NCBI RefSeq assembly: GCF_000178855.1
Contig: NZ_ADVG01000002.1
Coordinates: forward strand, 1,922,001 to 1,986,000
DNA length: 64,000 bases
From: Ktedonobacter racemifer DSM 44963
GTDB taxonomy: Bacteria > Chloroflexota > Ktedonobacteria > Ktedonobacterales > Ktedonobacteraceae
Direction: 5' to 3'
Each line of letters starts with the position of its first letter. Positions within the stretch are counted from its first letter, which is position 1. Positions 24,928-35,700 of the stretch are shown one piece after another. The translations under genes were made by a program, and so were the position numbers. Below the pieces are notes generated by a model. That model was not told the DNA's origin, made no database searches, and saw nothing but the letters and a program-made list of their open reading frames with translations.

Positions 24928-27528
24928 TTATTCCTGACTACTTAATTGCTGACTGGTATATTTGTTTGGAGACTGTGTTCTCGAGATCCACTGGGCAACG
25001 GCGGTGCTTTGTATATCTTCCAGGTGCTCGAAAAGAAGTTGGCTTTCGCTTGCATATGCAATTGCTCGTTCTTTAGCACCCATCTTTGCTGTTACCTGTG
25101 CCAGCCCAAAGAGCCCTTGCGCAAGTAATAATTGTGCTCCAAGCTTACGAGCCTCTTGTAGCATTGTTTGATAGGATTCCCTGGCGGCATCAAGTTTGTG
25201 TTGCACGAAATAAAGTCGCCCCCACTCACCTAGCGTTTCACAGATAAGCCAGCGATGCCCAATCTCCTGAGCGATTTGCAAGCTTTCTTGCAAATATGCT
25301 TCTGCTGACTGATAGCGTTTCAATGCACCTTCTAACATCCCCAGATTTTGGAGTACCGAACTAATGCGAAATTGGTTTTGAATGCTTCGCGCAATGGCTA
25401 AACTCTCTTTTGAGAGTTCTACTGCTTTGTAATATTGCTTTTGATGAAAGGCGAGCATTCCCTGATTCATAAGGAGAGCGCTTTGCCTTTGACGATCATT
25501 GATCCGATGCGCAATTTCTAAGCCTTCATAATAATAGGCATCTGCTTGCTGATACTTTCCTTTTCTCGCAGCTTTAACTCCCAAGTTCTGTAGTAGGATG
25601 GCTGCAAGTGTGTAGTTTTTTAGCTGCTGAGCAATTTTCAAGCCCTGCTGATAAAACCCTTCAGCTTGCTGGCTTTTGCCCTGACTATCAGCGATTTCCC
25701 CCAGATACCAGAAAACAAGATCTTCATAAGACTTATCATGCTGTTCCCTCACAATTTTCATGCCTTTTAAAACATAGATCTCCGCATGAGAATAGTTTCC
25801 CTGTTCAATGAAAACTCCACCAATATAAACATAAAAGCGTCCAACTAATCCTTGCAGTTCCCCTTGTTGAGCCAAAATCAATCCTTGCTGGTATGCATAT
25901 TCAGCTTCTTGAAAATTGCAAATACGTTCTGCAATCTTTCCCAGATACAGCCAGATTTTTGCACCGCTATCATTATCGTTAAGCGCCTGAGCCACAGTTT
26001 GTGATCGTGTAAGTAAGCGGTGGGCGAGTGGATAGGGACTTTGCGTCTCTAAAAATGGCGCGAATGCCAGTACTCCCTGGAGAAAGAGCGTATATATCCC
26101 CTGATCAAAAGCGAGTTCTAGCGCTATAACAATATTTTGCATGTCGTTTTGCAAAATATCGTTATCATATTGATGATCCTGCACGAGCTTAATAAAAAAA
26201 GCCGCCATACGTGCTGATATATCCGTGTCTGCGCGATGCAAGGCTGCATAATCAGCGATAACCTGGTGTAACAGATAACGGCTAGACACTGAGCTTTCGA
26301 CCAACCCGCTATCAACGAGTTGATCTAACGTCTCATTAGTAATGGCGCAGATAGTAGTTGCAGCTTCTTCAGAGAAACTGTGAGGTTTAGGAGGAAATAT
26401 TGATAAGGCATATAAAGCTTGCCTTGCCTGTTCTGTTAATGAACTCAAACTTATATCAATGGCAATCTGTAACGAGTACGGTGTACCCACCGGGAGAGTT
26501 GAGGAATGATGCCATACAAGGTGAGGATTAGCAATATTTAACCGCTCTGTGGCATGCAGGCGTAAACGGTCTATCGCGCTATGTAAGCGCCGTTGCTGAC
26601 CACTATAAGCTTGCAGATACAGATAATGTCCTATCAAGGTAAGCGCAAGTGGAAGACCTCCAACAACTTTGATCAATTCCTGGATATCTTGCACATTATG
26701 AGGTACTATTTCTGGCACTAACTGTTCGAGGAGTTTATGGCTGTCTTCATCTGTTAACTCTTGCAAACGCACTACATTGTTATATGCAAATGAAACCCCT
26801 AAAGCTGGAAAGCGAGTGGTAAGTAGATGCACACAATTGCGTCCCCCAAGGCGAAATATACTAGCATCCGTTAGCTCCCAGGCATCATCTATGATAATGA
26901 GCATGCGACGCATACCAATATAATCATGCACATATTTTGCCCAGGCATCCGGTGTAGTAAGTTTTCCTGTTTCTAGCTCATTGAGCCCTAGCACTCTTCC
27001 CCATCTACTCATAAGTTCAAGAATTCGTGGCTGGCGCCCTAGCCCAACCCAAAGGATACCGTCCTTAAAATTACGTTGAATGTGAGGATGTTGCGCCAGA
27101 GTTGTCACCAGGGCAGTTTTACCAACTCCTGGAAGCCCAGTGATGGCATAAGCCGTACCGCCATTACATATCAGACCGATAAGCTCGTCAATGAGTTTCT
27201 GGCGGCCAACCAGGGTCTGTTTTTTGTCCGAAGTAAAGGGAAGCGCTGGATCACAGAAATATGTGGTGTTATGGGTGACCTCGTCATTGTTTTCATCTTG
27301 CTCGACGTCATTGTATGAGGTGAAACCTAGTTGTTCGGAACTTTTATTAAAGAGCGTGCATAGTTTAAAACGGAATCGGGGGCCAGGTAAAGTTCCCTGT
27401 TTCTCCCAGCGATTGACGGTAACGACAGTAACTTCTAACCGATCCGCAAGTTCTTGTTGCGTCCAACGACGCCTTAGCCTCTCTTCCCGTAGCTTAAGAT
27501 TAGGTTCCGGCTTTCGAGATATGCCCAT
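24928..27528 (-). CDS. STAND-type regulator: XRE HTH, NB-ARC ATPase, TPR repeats
   Basis: 866 residues. An XRE-like helix-turn-helix covers about 12-65 (LREERLRRRWTQQELADRLE). An NTPase domain shows Walker A GLPGVGKTA at 131-139 and Walker B LIIIDDAWE at 210-218, followed by a winged-helix region (about 360-450). About ten tetratricopeptide repeats fill residues 520-830 (AEYAYQQGLILAQ, AEGFYQQGLKIAQ, AEAYLQESLQIAQ). STAND proteins act as ligand-gated switches, with TPRs sensing and the HTH or partners acting on DNA. The gene is divergent from the secreted-protein cluster that begins at 27840, so it may control that cluster; this is inference from position. Confidence 0.88.
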   Translation of the reverse strand: MGISRKPEPNLKLREERLRRRWTQQELADRLEVTVVTVNRWEKQGTLPGPRFRFKLCTLFNKSSEQLGFTSYNDVEQDENNDEVTHNTTYFCDPALPFTSDKKQTLVGRQKLIDELIGLICNGGTAYAITGLPGVGKTALVTTLAQHPHIQRNFKDGILWVGLGRQPRILELMSRWGRVLGLNELETGKLTTPDAWAKYVHDYIGMRRMLIIIDDAWELTDASIFRLGGRNCVHLLTTRFPALGVSFAYNNVVRLQELTDEDSHKLLEQLVPEIVPHNVQDIQELIKVVGGLPLALTLIGHYLYLQAYSGQQRRLHSAIDRLRLHATERLNIANPHLVWHHSSTLPVGTPYSLQIAIDISLSSLTEQARQALYALSIFPPKPHSFSEEAATTICAITNETLDQLVDSGLVESSVSSRYLLHQVIADYAALHRADTDISARMAAFFIKLVQDHQYDNDILQNDMQNIVIALELAFDQGIYTLFLQGVLAFAPFLETQSPYPLAHRLLTRSQTVAQALNDNDSGAKIWLYLGKIAERICNFQEAEYAYQQGLILAQQGELQGLVGRFYVYIGGVFIEQGNYSHAEIYVLKGMKIVREQHDKSYEDLVFWYLGEIADSQGKSQQAEGFYQQGLKIAQQLKNYTLAAILLQNLGVKAARKGKYQQADAYYYEGLEIAHRINDRQRQSALLMNQGMLAFHQKQYYKAVELSKESLAIARSIQNQFRISSVLQNLGMLEGALKRYQSAEAYLQESLQIAQEIGHRWLICETLGEWGRLYFVQHKLDAARESYQTMLQEARKLGAQLLLAQGLFGLAQVTAKMGAKERAIAYASESQLLFEHLEDIQSTAVAQWISRTQSPNKYTSQQLSSQE

Positions 27529-27839
27529 CTTTGATTTTCCCTATTGTTCGCACAAGCTACATTAAAGACTTTAAATATATGACTGGATTATACGAGCAGC
27601 ATGTTAAAAAGTCAATATTTTGATAATAAAAATGATATCCTCTGCTATATTTTAATTTAACTCATACATGCTACACTCCTCAATAGTAAGACTTGAGCAC
27701 AAACTTCGATATTTAACACAGTATGTGTTCAGCTGCTCGCTCTAAACCGACATAAAAAGAGCAATGCTTTTCGATGTCTCTCTGTTTGTAGTGCTACGAT
27801 CGTTATCTGTGTATCTTTTCCAGAAAGGAAGGCCCTTTA
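27529..27839. other. Divergent intergenic region between regulator and secreted-protein genes
   Basis: About 310 AT-rich bases that must hold both promoters. A GAAAGGAAGG ribosome-site-like run is near 27823. No clear operator dyad was seen. Confidence 0.4.
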
Positions 27840-28373
27840 ATGAAAAACACTTTTGGCCGTTTGGCCCTTCGTGGTTTGCTACTCGCCATCCTTGGATTGT
27901 TTTATTTAGGCATTGCAAGCGTACCTGCTAGCGCCCATACTCTTTCGGGCAAACCTGCTGCACCTCAAGCCAAAGTCACGCCTCAGTTTATTCCCCCTCC
28001 CTGTACGAATAGTGGCTGCTATGGCCTTGATCCTTATAAGACTGCTTGTGGAAAAGCAAGTTCCTACAATACCATATACACCGTCTCAGCACCAGTTCCA
28101 GCAAATTATACTTCATACAAAGCAACAATCTATAATAAGTATTCTACCTGGTGCCGTGCCAATTGGGCCGAAATTGTATCAAATGGAAATGCACGAATCG
28201 ATATTCACAACTCATATGAGACAAGATGTTTTCCAAACGACTGTACTACATTCTATCCTGGCCCAAACTATCCAGCATGGACTGATATGATTGATGGGGC
28301 AGAAATAGCTTACGCCTGTGCAGCACAGCCAGGAGGCGCACCTAACTATAACACTGCGTGTGTTTCTCAATAA
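27840..28373 (+). CDS. Secreted DUF2690-like protein
   Basis: 177 residues with a clear Sec signal peptide (basic start, LLLAILGLFYLGIASVPASA, cleavage near 32). The mature part has paired cysteines in a pattern like DUF2690 proteins: CTNSGCYGLDPYKTACG, then YSTWCRANWAEI. The function of that family is not known. A second, diverged member is encoded at 32118. It is the first gene of a run of exported proteins and is divergent from the STAND regulator. AGAAAGGAAGG precedes the ATG. Confidence 0.7.
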   Translation: MKNTFGRLALRGLLLAILGLFYLGIASVPASAHTLSGKPAAPQAKVTPQFIPPPCTNSGCYGLDPYKTACGKASSYNTIYTVSAPVPANYTSYKATIYNKYSTWCRANWAEIVSNGNARIDIHNSYETRCFPNDCTTFYPGPNYPAWTDMIDGAEIAYACAAQPGGAPNYNTACVSQ

Positions 28374-28642
28374 TGTTTTGTACTTCGTTGACTGAAGCCT
28401 ATCACAGAAATGTAATAATCCCCCTAATTCCCAAAAGGAGAAACACCTGAGTAATCCTGGTTAAGCAAAAGGTAAGATCTTCAGTAAGCGCTGATCAGCC
28501 AAACTGTAGTAAAAGATTGACATTATAAGTTAGCACTCACCTTCGCACAAACGTCCTTGAGAAGGGCCAGTTTATAGCTGGAATATCTTCTCAGGGGCGT
28601 TAACACGTTTACATCTCCAAGAATAAAAAGAGGAGGCACATC

Positions 28643-28849
28643 ATGCAGAACAGAGAGACGACCTTTATACCGGAGCTATTGGATGAGCAGATCGAGTGTC
28701 CGGCTAATTGGCTTACACTTGACGATCAGCAGCTAGTACAAGACCTGCGGCTTACATGCGAGACTTATTGGAACAAATACGCTCATTCTTTGCAATCTGC
28801 CTGGGATCGGATAGAACAGGCAAGGCTTCGACTTTCCAGCGAAAACTGA
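28643..28849 (+). CDS. Small cytoplasmic protein, unknown
   Basis: 68 residues with a strong AGGAGG seven bases before the ATG. The sequence is acidic and largely helical (TLDDQQLVQDLRLTCETYWNKYAHSLQSAW is one long helix candidate), with no signal peptide. I do not recognise it. It lies 270 bases after the secreted DUF2690-like gene and before the IS1 insertion. An IS1 copy between it and the next gene may have separated one original operon. Confidence 0.55.
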   Translation: MQNRETTFIPELLDEQIECPANWLTLDDQQLVQDLRLTCETYWNKYAHSLQSAWDRIEQARLRLSSEN

Positions 28850-29078
28850 TATGGTCATTGGAGTGCAGGTAATTATGCAGCATCCAAGAAAGCAGTAAAT
28901 TTACTATCATCTCACAAAAGTAAATAGAGAGTTCGCCACTTATTTTGCACGAACAGCCTGCAAGGATCGGAGAACAGCATATACGAATTGCTGCTTCTCC
29001 GATTACTATTTTAAATTTAACTCCATCTTCAGAACGCCCCTTTCAAAAGTTCCTTCAACACCTAAGATACTCCTTATC

Positions 29079-29893
29079 GGTAGTGGATCACATGAAGCTG
29101 ATGGCCCTTTCCAGATTGTAGCGGTGAAGAAAAAGGTCCAAGCAAGCCGCATGCATCAGAGGAGATTTGGAGAAAGAGAGCGTTTTGCGAACAAATCTGC
29201 TAAGACGTTGCCGAAGGGTATTATTCCAGCGCTCGACATGAGCCGTTTCACCTGTCTCTTTACCTATCGCTGTATGTTGCTCTTCTGGGATAACAGCTTG
29301 ATATGCACTCCAGAAATCAGTGTAACAATGTCCAGCGCGATAGCTTTCTGGAAGAGCATTCCACAACTCGCGACAGGTCTTCTCACTTCTGTCTCCAATA
29401 GCTCGTGCAACCACTTGTCGGGTTTCTCGGCAGAGAGCAATCCAAATCCAAACTTGATGTGCCTTTTGTAAAACAAACGACCATAATTCATCGAGTTCCA
29501 ATGTTGTTGCTTCTGGGTTCTTTGCATCGGGCTGAAGAAGCGTTTCCCTCAAGGGAGGCAGTTTCGCTGCTTTTTTTACCCATTTCGCCACCGTGTAGCG
29601 TGAGACCCCAAAGGTCCGTTCAAGACCTCTTAGACTACTCCGCTCTTGATACGCTCGCAGTATCTCTTCCTTGCGTTCTTCCGAATACCCACGCGATGAG
29701 GGATTTTCTCGGCTATGCCGCTTACACTCCTGGCAGAAGTATCTCTGCTTCCCATTGGGAGCATGCCCGTTACGCACCAGTTTCTCACTTTCACAGTAGG
29801 GACACAAAAGGGTGATGGTGACCATGTTCTTTTCTCCTGCTCGCTTGTTTGATCGTCTCCTTTCAGTCTATCAGCTCATGATTACCCACTATC
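29079..29893 (-). mobile_element. IS1-family insertion sequence with 9-bp target duplication
   Basis: 815 bp. The terminal inverted repeats (GGTAGTGGATCACATGAAGC at the left, and GATAGTGGGTAATCATGAGC reading in from the right) share most positions over 24 bases. The flanks carry identical CTCCTTATC at 29070-29078 and 29894-29902. The duplication length and element size fit IS1. The intact duplication implies a fairly recent insertion. Confidence 0.92.
29088..29825 (-). CDS. IS1-family transposase
   Basis: 245 residues in one frame. A zinc-ribbon start (CPYCESEKLVRNGH, CQECKRHS) is followed by an HTH (SSLRGLERTFGVSRYTVAKW) at about 63-82 and a DDE domain: LELDELWSF (Asp), CYTDFWSAY (Asp) and HVERWNNTLRQRL (Glu). 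Unlike classical enterobacterial IS1 it needs no frameshift between InsA and InsB. It should catalyse movement of the 815-bp element that encloses it. All motifs are present, so it is probably functional. Confidence 0.92.
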   Translation of the reverse strand: MVTITLLCPYCESEKLVRNGHAPNGKQRYFCQECKRHSRENPSSRGYSEERKEEILRAYQERSSLRGLERTFGVSRYTVAKWVKKAAKLPPLRETLLQPDAKNPEATTLELDELWSFVLQKAHQVWIWIALCRETRQVVARAIGDRSEKTCRELWNALPESYRAGHCYTDFWSAYQAVIPEEQHTAIGKETGETAHVERWNNTLRQRLSRFVRKTLSFSKSPLMHAACLDLFLHRYNLERAISFM

Positions 29894-30077
29894 CTCCTTA
29901 TCTAACTCACAGCCAGGTGAGCCAGTAGTGAAAGCTAAATAATTACACCTTTTTAATAAATTTGTTAAGAAAAATGATAATAGATGCTATTTGATACTTT
30001 AACCTGAAGCATACATAATTAGTGGGCATACTGATACCAATCACCATGCGCTTAATGAGCGGCAAAAGGAGAAAGAT

Positions 30078-31169
30078 TTGAATGTATTAAAACAGTTGCT
30101 GGTATCTATCAGTCTTGCAAGCCTGCTACTTGCTTCAGGACTGAGATTCTCGCAGGTAAGTACAATTACGTTCAAGCAGGCGACAGTGGATAGTCAACCG
30201 CAAGCTACTACAAATTTCACTTACTATGGAGCCGATCTAGCCAAGATGAAGGTGGCAACAGGAGTAGACGCTACTAATCCTACAGCAACACCTGTGAACG
30301 GCCCCTGGCCACAAAATGCTCATAACTATTGTTTCCTCGCTGGAGTACAAGCATTAGTAAATTATGCCGATCTGACAAGCGGTCAAACTATAGCATATCC
30401 AGTACAAAATAGTCAGGGTCCTGCATCTGGAAACCCAGCTGACGAAGTACAAGGGCAGATTCTCTATGCCATGGATCATGACGCAGATATGCAACTTACT
30501 TCAGGCACATTAGATATGCGTACGAATCCAGAGACTGGCTTACCATCGCCTTTCACCCGCGCTAATAGTTCACATGATTATGGTGGTGATCCACGCGCTC
30601 AAGCCGTTGCGGCATACAATTTATCGCCCAGCGGCTATTACTATCATCAGCATATTTATCATAATGGAGTCGATGCTGCTGCCCATAGTCTTGCTATCGC
30701 CGTGACAGCTCCGCACGGTGGACCAGGAACTAGCCAACCTGCATTAGCGTTTGTGGATAAAGCTTACCATGTTGTAGTGGTTGCAGGTGTATATGCGGAT
30801 AGCGATCCATCCACCAATCCAAACGCGATAATTCAATCGTTTGTTGTGTATAACCCCTGGAATCAGTCGTGGCTCAATTATCTAGGAGGCAACTACTTTA
30901 ATGTTATCCCCTACGATGATTGGGTTGGTAATAATCCTCAACTCAGGTATTCCTGGTGGAAATTCCCCTATAAGCCCAATGAAGTATCAGATCCAGATCC
31001 TTATACAGGAGTGTACCAGGCTGGGACTGATCCCTATAAAGGGAATACAGACAATCCAACCCTCCATCACTGGATTGATCAATACGTCACCATTGAAGCA
31101 GACAGCTCAAACTACGGCCCTGCTGACAATGCTATAGATGAAAACGGAAACATCATGCACGCTCCCTAA
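30078..31169 (+). CDS. Secreted C39-like cysteine peptidase candidate
   Basis: 363 residues from TTG at 30078; AAAGGAG precedes it, and the ATG four bases later is out of frame. A signal-like segment (LLVSISLASLLLASG) is followed by a mature region that I read as a papain-like C39-type fold. A candidate catalytic Cys lies in NYCFLAGVQALVNY (about residue 90), a His in KAYHVVVVAGVY (about 233), and an Asn in VYNPWNQSW (about 258). Such enzymes cleave peptide bonds, often after Gly-Gly. No ABC transporter domain is attached. It sits among exported proteins of unknown function. The alternative is a non-catalytic C39-like binding domain. Confidence 0.55.
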   Translation: MNVLKQLLVSISLASLLLASGLRFSQVSTITFKQATVDSQPQATTNFTYYGADLAKMKVATGVDATNPTATPVNGPWPQNAHNYCFLAGVQALVNYADLTSGQTIAYPVQNSQGPASGNPADEVQGQILYAMDHDADMQLTSGTLDMRTNPETGLPSPFTRANSSHDYGGDPRAQAVAAYNLSPSGYYYHQHIYHNGVDAAAHSLAIAVTAPHGGPGTSQPALAFVDKAYHVVVVAGVYADSDPSTNPNAIIQSFVVYNPWNQSWLNYLGGNYFNVIPYDDWVGNNPQLRYSWWKFPYKPNEVSDPDPYTGVYQAGTDPYKGNTDNPTLHHWIDQYVTIEADSSNYGPADNAIDENGNIMHAP

Positions 31170-31232
31170 TAGGGTACCTCCCTCCAGATATACACCTCGA
31201 TAACCGTGCAGAAAGCATGCAAGGAGTAAGAA

Positions 31233-32042
31233 ATGAAGAAAAAAACAAGACTTAATGGGAAATCTCCGTTGTCTTTGCTCTGGAGCCTTCCCGTAGTTGT
31301 TGTGCTAATGTGTGTTGCCCTTACATTGTCGTTCGTCGTGCTCGTGAACTATGCCCCTATTGCACAGAGCCATACAAGTAGCCAGGGGCCAAATAACCGA
31401 GTTTGTAAGAATAACTGTCGATCAGCGGAGCACGCCGCAAACACGTGGATCAAAGCCAAATCGGCCTCGCCAGCGGATATTGCCATAGCGGCGCAACAAA
31501 CCGAGGTATATCAAACGCTGCTGCATGCGAAAAATGATCCCATAGGTAAAAAGTTGAAGAATGGGGTAGTAAGCACGCCCGTCTTGATATATCCGTATCG
31601 TGACGATTTAAACCTGCCTCCAATGTGGGAGCTACCAATACTCAATGGCGCGAAGAAAGTCAGCATCCTGATGGAACTTGATTACGATCCAATCGGGCTG
31701 CGAATTAAAGCTGGGAACATAGGACCTGTGAATGAGTTCAATGCCAAACATACCTTTCCTTCTGTCTCACAGGCGGCAGCTATTGCACTTGTGACACAGC
31801 AAGGCCATATAGTTGTGATGACAGGGAAACAGGCTCCCATATTAATTAACTTTCCCATAGATTTCGGGAGATTCCGTATGGATAACAAATTCACCTGGAC
31901 TGGTGGAGGTACGGATCCAAGCGACCCTATATGGCGTATCGCCACAACAGATGGTCACTACTACTATGTAGATCATAATGGACAAAAGCTTTACACAGGA
32001 CAACAATTGCCGCTCGATCCTACATATCTCCCGGCTTTGTAG
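31233..32042 (+). CDS. Membrane-anchored exported protein, unknown
   Basis: 269 residues. A basic start (MKKKTRLNGK) and one long hydrophobic helix at about 18-42 (LPVVVVLMCVALTLSFVVLV) give an N-terminal anchor, with about 225 residues outside. There is a CKNNC pair at about 58-62, and the remainder looks like mixed alpha/beta. I recognise no family. It follows the C39-like gene by 63 bases, on the same strand and with AAGGAG before the ATG, so the two are probably co-transcribed. Confidence 0.6.
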   Translation: MKKKTRLNGKSPLSLLWSLPVVVVLMCVALTLSFVVLVNYAPIAQSHTSSQGPNNRVCKNNCRSAEHAANTWIKAKSASPADIAIAAQQTEVYQTLLHAKNDPIGKKLKNGVVSTPVLIYPYRDDLNLPPMWELPILNGAKKVSILMELDYDPIGLRIKAGNIGPVNEFNAKHTFPSVSQAAAIALVTQQGHIVVMTGKQAPILINFPIDFGRFRMDNKFTWTGGGTDPSDPIWRIATTDGHYYYVDHNGQKLYTGQQLPLDPTYLPAL

Positions 32043-32117
32043 ATACGAAAAGCTTTACAGAGCTACTCATCCCACGCCTCATTTTAGCGAAAAGGGCTTG
32101 GGTGAAAGGACGCTTTA

Positions 32118-32654
32118 ATGTTGAAACATAGCATGCATGTATTTCTGGGCATTGTATTGCTCCTCTCTCTCGCTGCAATTGTTAGCCCACCAATACATGC
32201 TATAGCCTCAGTAAAACCACATGCCGTGATTATTCCATGTACAGAACCAGATGCAACATGTGAGAATCAGGATCCAATTACATCAGGATGCGCCGATCTA
32301 ACTGTAGGAGGGGCAAAGATGGCCAATGCTGGTGCGATAGCAGTAGGCCCAGCCTCGAACCCGGTGGTTATAGCGAGAGTTTATAACTGGTATTCCGCGG
32401 CCTGTGGCACCAATTGGACACAGGCCGAGGTCACATCGGCATATTCCTCGCTCAAAATACGAATTGATATTTACCGTGGCAACTCTCAGCCAGTCTATTG
32501 CTATCCGGATGACTGCCACAGCTTTACCACGTTGAATTCAGGTGTGCAAACATGGACAAATATGGCATTAGCCTCACAGGTTTTTGCCTATGCGGAGATT
32601 GTCGTTCTAAGCCCCACAGATAATCTCTATCATAGTGCCACGGTTGCTGCATAA
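32118..32654 (+). CDS. Secreted DUF2690-like protein, second copy
   Basis: 178 residues with a signal peptide (VFLGIVLLLSLAAIVSPPIHA, cleavage near 29). Like the product of 27840-28373 it has CTEPDATCENQDPITSGCAD, then YSAACGTNWTQAEV and a late CYPDDC matching CFPNDC of the first copy. The two are therefore distant paralogues that bracket the cluster. The role is unknown. A GAAAGGA site lies upstream and a hairpin terminator follows at 32672. Confidence 0.65.
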   Translation: MLKHSMHVFLGIVLLLSLAAIVSPPIHAIASVKPHAVIIPCTEPDATCENQDPITSGCADLTVGGAKMANAGAIAVGPASNPVVIARVYNWYSAACGTNWTQAEVTSAYSSLKIRIDIYRGNSQPVYCYPDDCHSFTTLNSGVQTWTNMALASQVFAYAEIVVLSPTDNLYHSATVAA

Positions 32655-32671
32655 CGTTCTAATATAAAAAG

Positions 32672-32703
32672 AAAGCAGGCTGGATAAAACCAGCCTGCTT
32701 TTT
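32672..32703. terminator. Bidirectional terminator between convergent genes
   Basis: AAAGCAGGCTGG and CCAGCCTGCTTT form a perfect 12-bp stem with loop ATAAAA. A-rich and T-rich flanks are right for both strands. It separates the DUF2690-like gene from the PBP gene. Confidence 0.85.
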
Positions 32704-32789
32704 GAACCTTGCTTATGGTGTCGGGATCGGAGTCGGTATCACATCCGGCGAGGAGGGAGACGCCGCCGTAGGTGATGTTGGCTCCGCGT

Positions 32790-35700
32790 TTAACCACCGC
32801 GTTTCTTGCGACCGCCACCGCCATTCCCACCGTTACCACCATTTCCCCCATTAGAATCACTGGTCACAGTCGTCTTGCCAGCAAGGGTAGGCGCCTGCCC
32901 ATCAATGACCCAGTCACATATGCCGTTCCCTGCCAGTCCATCCTGAGCAGAAAGGTTACAGGTACGGGTCACGCCACTAGGCTGAGAGAAGGTCGTAGGA
33001 CCATTCATTCCATCCGAGGCAGGATTAAAGCGCGCAACAGGACAGGAGATGTTCACCACCATAGCTGTATTAATGTCAGCACAAGGTCGTCCAGAAACGA
33101 ACTCCATCACCGCATGCCAGATTGGTGCGGCACCTGTAATACCAACCACACCTGTTTTCATGACTTCACCATCAGCGTTACCAGCCCAGACACCTACTGT
33201 GGCTCTAGGGGTATAACCTATCGTCCAGTTATCCTGGAAGGAGTCGGTAGTACCAGTTTTAGCGCCAACCTGATAGGTATCACAGCTAATATACGTTTTT
33301 AGAGAGGCTCCGCAACTTGGATCCCAATCATTAAACGCAAGATCATGGTCTCCAGGGAACTCTGGCTGGCGCGAAGGCTCATCAGCCAGAACTGAAGTCA
33401 GTAGGTAGTTTACCTGGCTAGAGAAGACCCGCGTCCCTTTGACCTTGGTTGGATCAAGATGGAAGAGATGGTTACCATAACTATCCCAGACATCCAGGAT
33501 ATTCTGGTAAGGCACATGCACTCCACCATTAGCAAAGGTCTGGTAGGCGCTGGTCATTTCCAGTGGCGAAACATCGACAGTACCAAGTACTGGCGTAAGG
33601 TGAAAACAATCCATGCCACTAGCACATTTATTCGCCTTTATAGCTTTATCCAGAGAGGTGATACCCATCAAACGGGCGTTGTTGAAGACATTATCGGTGC
33701 CCGCAAAGGTCATGGCCTTCACAGCTGGAATGTTGTAAGAGTTTGCCAATGCCGCACGAATAGTCGATTGTGGGCCAGATACCCCATTAGGCTTGCCACC
33801 ATAGTCATTAGGTGTATAGGTTTGAGCGTTTGGACCTTCTCCATCCTGGGCACCAGCATCTTTTCCATTTGGAAAGTAGGTACGAACATCAGGTAAGACA
33901 ATACCAGGATTCCAACCCATCTGAAAAGCTGTTCCATATACGAAAGGTTTAAACGTAGAACCAGGCCCACGGCCACTAGTGGCAACATTTACTCTACCGG
34001 CAACACGTTTATCGTTCGTTTTGTAGTAGTCAACACTACCACTCATACCCAGGACCTCTCCGGTTTTCGAGTTAATGACTACCACAGCCGCATCATTAAC
34101 GTTGAGGTCTCGATTCAACACAGCAGGCGCGCCAGCAAAAGAACCGAATTTCTGAAGCGTGGGCTGCGTAATAAAGTACTTTGAGGCATTCTCGATATAC
34201 TTCTGGATGTTCATATCAATAGTTGTTTTGATATTGAAGCCACCAGAGAGAAAGGCTTGTACACCCAATTGAGGATCACCATTACCCAGCATCTGCTCCA
34301 TCTGGAGAGTGACCCAGTCAGTGAAGTGCGGAGCCTTCTTGATAGTGCTATAGGGCTTGAACTGCCAGGAGGCCGTCAGTTTCTCGGCCTGCTGGATCAT
34401 ATCGGCATCGATGGGTTTGCCATCAAGAAGCTTGCCATCAGCCTGCATGTTTTGTAGCACAAGCTTCTGACGATCAAGCGCGGCCTGGCGCGTGGTCTCA
34501 CTAATGCTTGGATCGTAAATGGTTGGGTTATTAGGAATACCTGCCAGCAGCGAGGCGCGAGCCAGGGCCACAATCGGATTGTGCTTGCCCGTCTTAGGGT
34601 CAATATCTAGTTGGGAAACCGCAGGCGTACAGACATGGTTTTTATCACAATTGTTAGGCTGCAAACCAAACAAGTCGCGCACTGCGGATTCAACACCAAG
34701 GTCCTGAGTACCATAGGGAACGCTATTGAAGTACATCTCCAGGATCTTCCACTTGGGGTACTGCTGCGTCATGCCCAGGGCCAGAGTGGCTTCTGCAAGC
34801 TTACGTGTATAGGTAGCGTCGGCATTATGAGACAGGTTTTTAATTACCTGCTGGGTAATAGTACTACCACCACCGTTATGGGAAAAGGCGGCACGCAGGA
34901 TACCTTGCGGGTCGATACCGGCGTTATCCCAGAAGGTGCGATCTTCAATAGAAGTCTGTGCATCCTTTAAGACCTCGGGAAGATCTTTATATGAGATAGG
35001 CGTGGAGCGGCCAGAGCTTCCCTCACCCTGGTCATAGCGCTCATTGATCAATTGTCCGTTGCGGTCATAAATACGCGTCGTCTGCGCGCTGGATTTGTTG
35101 GCGATGCTGGCGACCTGGGTGGACTCCTGCTGATAGTAGTTATAGGAAAAGGCACCACCAGTCGCAGAGGCAATCACGGCGATGACCGCGAAGATGATGG
35201 CCGCGATGCCGAGGATCTTACCAATGCCAAACTGCTGATTCTGCCAGCGGTCGCGACGGCGGCGCATCTTGTAGGCCACACGTGTGCTCAGCGAGCGCTT
35301 CCAGGGTGTAGCCTCCTCCAGGCGTGGTTGCTCCACAGGAACTGGCATGGCCTGGGGACGAGATCCATGGTAGCGCTCCATATAGGGCGCGGGCTGTCCG
35401 TAGCTATTGCGTCCTATAGCTGTCACCTTGCCGGAGACCTGGCGCATAAGGTTCATGGCGTTGGACACCCAGCCTTGTTGCTGAGGCTGAGCAGGCATTG
35501 GGCGCTGCTGCTGAGGCTGAGCAGGCATCATTGGGCGCTGCTGCTGGGCCATCTGCGGTTGCGGCGCCTGCTGCGTCCTCCCGGGAAGAAACTGGGAGGA
35601 AGGGTTGCGCCCATTTGTAGGCGAGAATTGCGTCGGTTGAGCGGGCTGAGGTGGCATTTGTCTGCCCACGGGAGCACCCGCAGGCAACGCGGGCGACTGT

